Shown here piece after piece: positions 63,803 to 64,000 of a stretch of 64,000 bases of DNA. A program made the position numbers and the translations under genes. Source of the DNA: an uncultured Chitinophaga sp. (GTDB taxonomy: Bacteria > Bacteroidota > Bacteroidia > Cytophagales > Cyclobacteriaceae); assembly GCA_902168205.1 (NCBI GenBank), contig CABHOK010000011.1:248001-312000 (forward strand). The letters are read 5' to 3'. Position 1 is the first letter of the stretch. Every line of letters starts with the position of its first letter. The notes beneath the pieces were generated by a model. That model had not been told where the DNA came from, did not search any database, and worked only from the letters and a program-made list of their open reading frames with translations.

Positions 63803-63824
63803 ATCAGGAAACAATCAGGAAGAA
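63803..63824 (-). promoter_or_regulatory. direct-repeat operator of the HAEPLYID gene
   Basis: ATCAGGAAACAATCAGGAA, two TCAGGAA units 11 bases apart, 32 bases before the start codon. It is nearly identical to the site at 62930. Confidence 0.6.
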
Positions 63825-63854
63825 TGCTATCGTATAATAAAAAACTACGTTTCG

Positions 63855-64000
63855 CTAAAACGATATAGCGAACGTGTGGTGTTGATTGGTATAGGTATAG
63901 CGAATGGTATACCCGTAGTAATCCACAATAGATTTGACAATGGATAACCCAAGACCGGTAGAGTTTTTAGCAGACGAATTTTTATAGAACCGGTCAAAGA
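63855..64000 (-). CDS. sensor histidine kinase, C-terminal fragment
   Basis: The window edge cuts the gene; 48 codons to the stop are present. The chain reads FDRFYKNSSAKN, then STGLGLSIVKSIVDYYG, and ends THHTFAISF-like. FDRFYK and GLGLSIVKSIV are the F and G2 boxes of the HATPase domain of classical kinases. Its regulator is probably encoded beyond the edge and probably acts on the two repeat operators downstream. Confidence 0.85.
   Translation of the reverse strand, partial: FDRFYKNSSAKNSTGLGLSIVKSIVDYYGYTIRYTYTNQHHTFAISF

Noticed and set aside
1-64000. CRISPR array, insertion sequence or prophage
   Set aside because: No regularly spaced identical repeats, no transposase or integrase and no phage structural gene were found.

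Overview
The window comes from a chromosome of the phylum Bacteroidota, most likely order Cytophagales. The signs are Bacteroidetes-type promoters (TTTG-N19-TAnnTTTG at the tRNA gene), a type IX secretion (T9SS) C-terminal sorting domain on a large secreted protein, ~800-residue orphan FtsX/MacB-like permeases, and families such as PepSY-like, HAEPLYID, DUF1003 and LytTR. Gene density is high and both strands are used. I see no insertion sequence, prophage or CRISPR array. Several families of degenerate palindromic intergenic repeats are scattered through the window.

Layout. 1-7 kb: end of an alpha/beta hydrolase, a GIN-domain protein and two orphan ABC permeases. 7-11.4 kb: NADAR protein, VOC protein, aldo/keto reductase, a response regulator/PAS histidine kinase pair and a cold-shock protein. 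11.5-24.5 kb: RhlE-type helicase, an AddAB-like helicase/nuclease pair with coupled translation, a membrane-anchored patatin, a UPF1-like helicase and a SMUG2-type glycosylase, so this part is rich in nucleic-acid metabolism. 24.7-34.3 kb: two more orphan permeases, an outer-membrane transporter behind a palindromic operator, a GAF/PAS sensor without a kinase domain and an outer-membrane protein. 34.4-45.3 kb: hutI, a small ABC exporter, a stand-alone T9SS sorting-domain protein, threonine aldolase-DUF1003-asnS, rpoN, a PAP2-like protein, enoyl-CoA hydratase and a beta-barrel protein. 45.4-45.7 kb: tRNA-Arg(ACG) followed by a decayed tRNA-like copy.

The most unusual block is 46.2-56.2 kb. A tightly packed eight-gene minus-strand operon encodes DUF2147, TolC, a lipoprotein HlyD adaptor, a LolC/E-type permease, a LolD-type ATPase, a fusion of a catalytically degenerate alpha/beta hydrolase to a beta-barrel, a second beta-barrel and a PagL-like lipid A deacylase. 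A LytS/LytTR two-component system lies directly upstream. My inference is a regulated trans-envelope export or envelope-remodelling machine.

56.4-64 kb: AraC regulator with a secreted epoxide hydrolase, an AT-rich 0.75-kb gap, a 964-residue T9SS-exported putative metalloprotease, and a PepSY-like/HAEPLYID pair. That pair shares a near-identical direct-repeat operator and lies downstream of a histidine kinase that runs off the window end.
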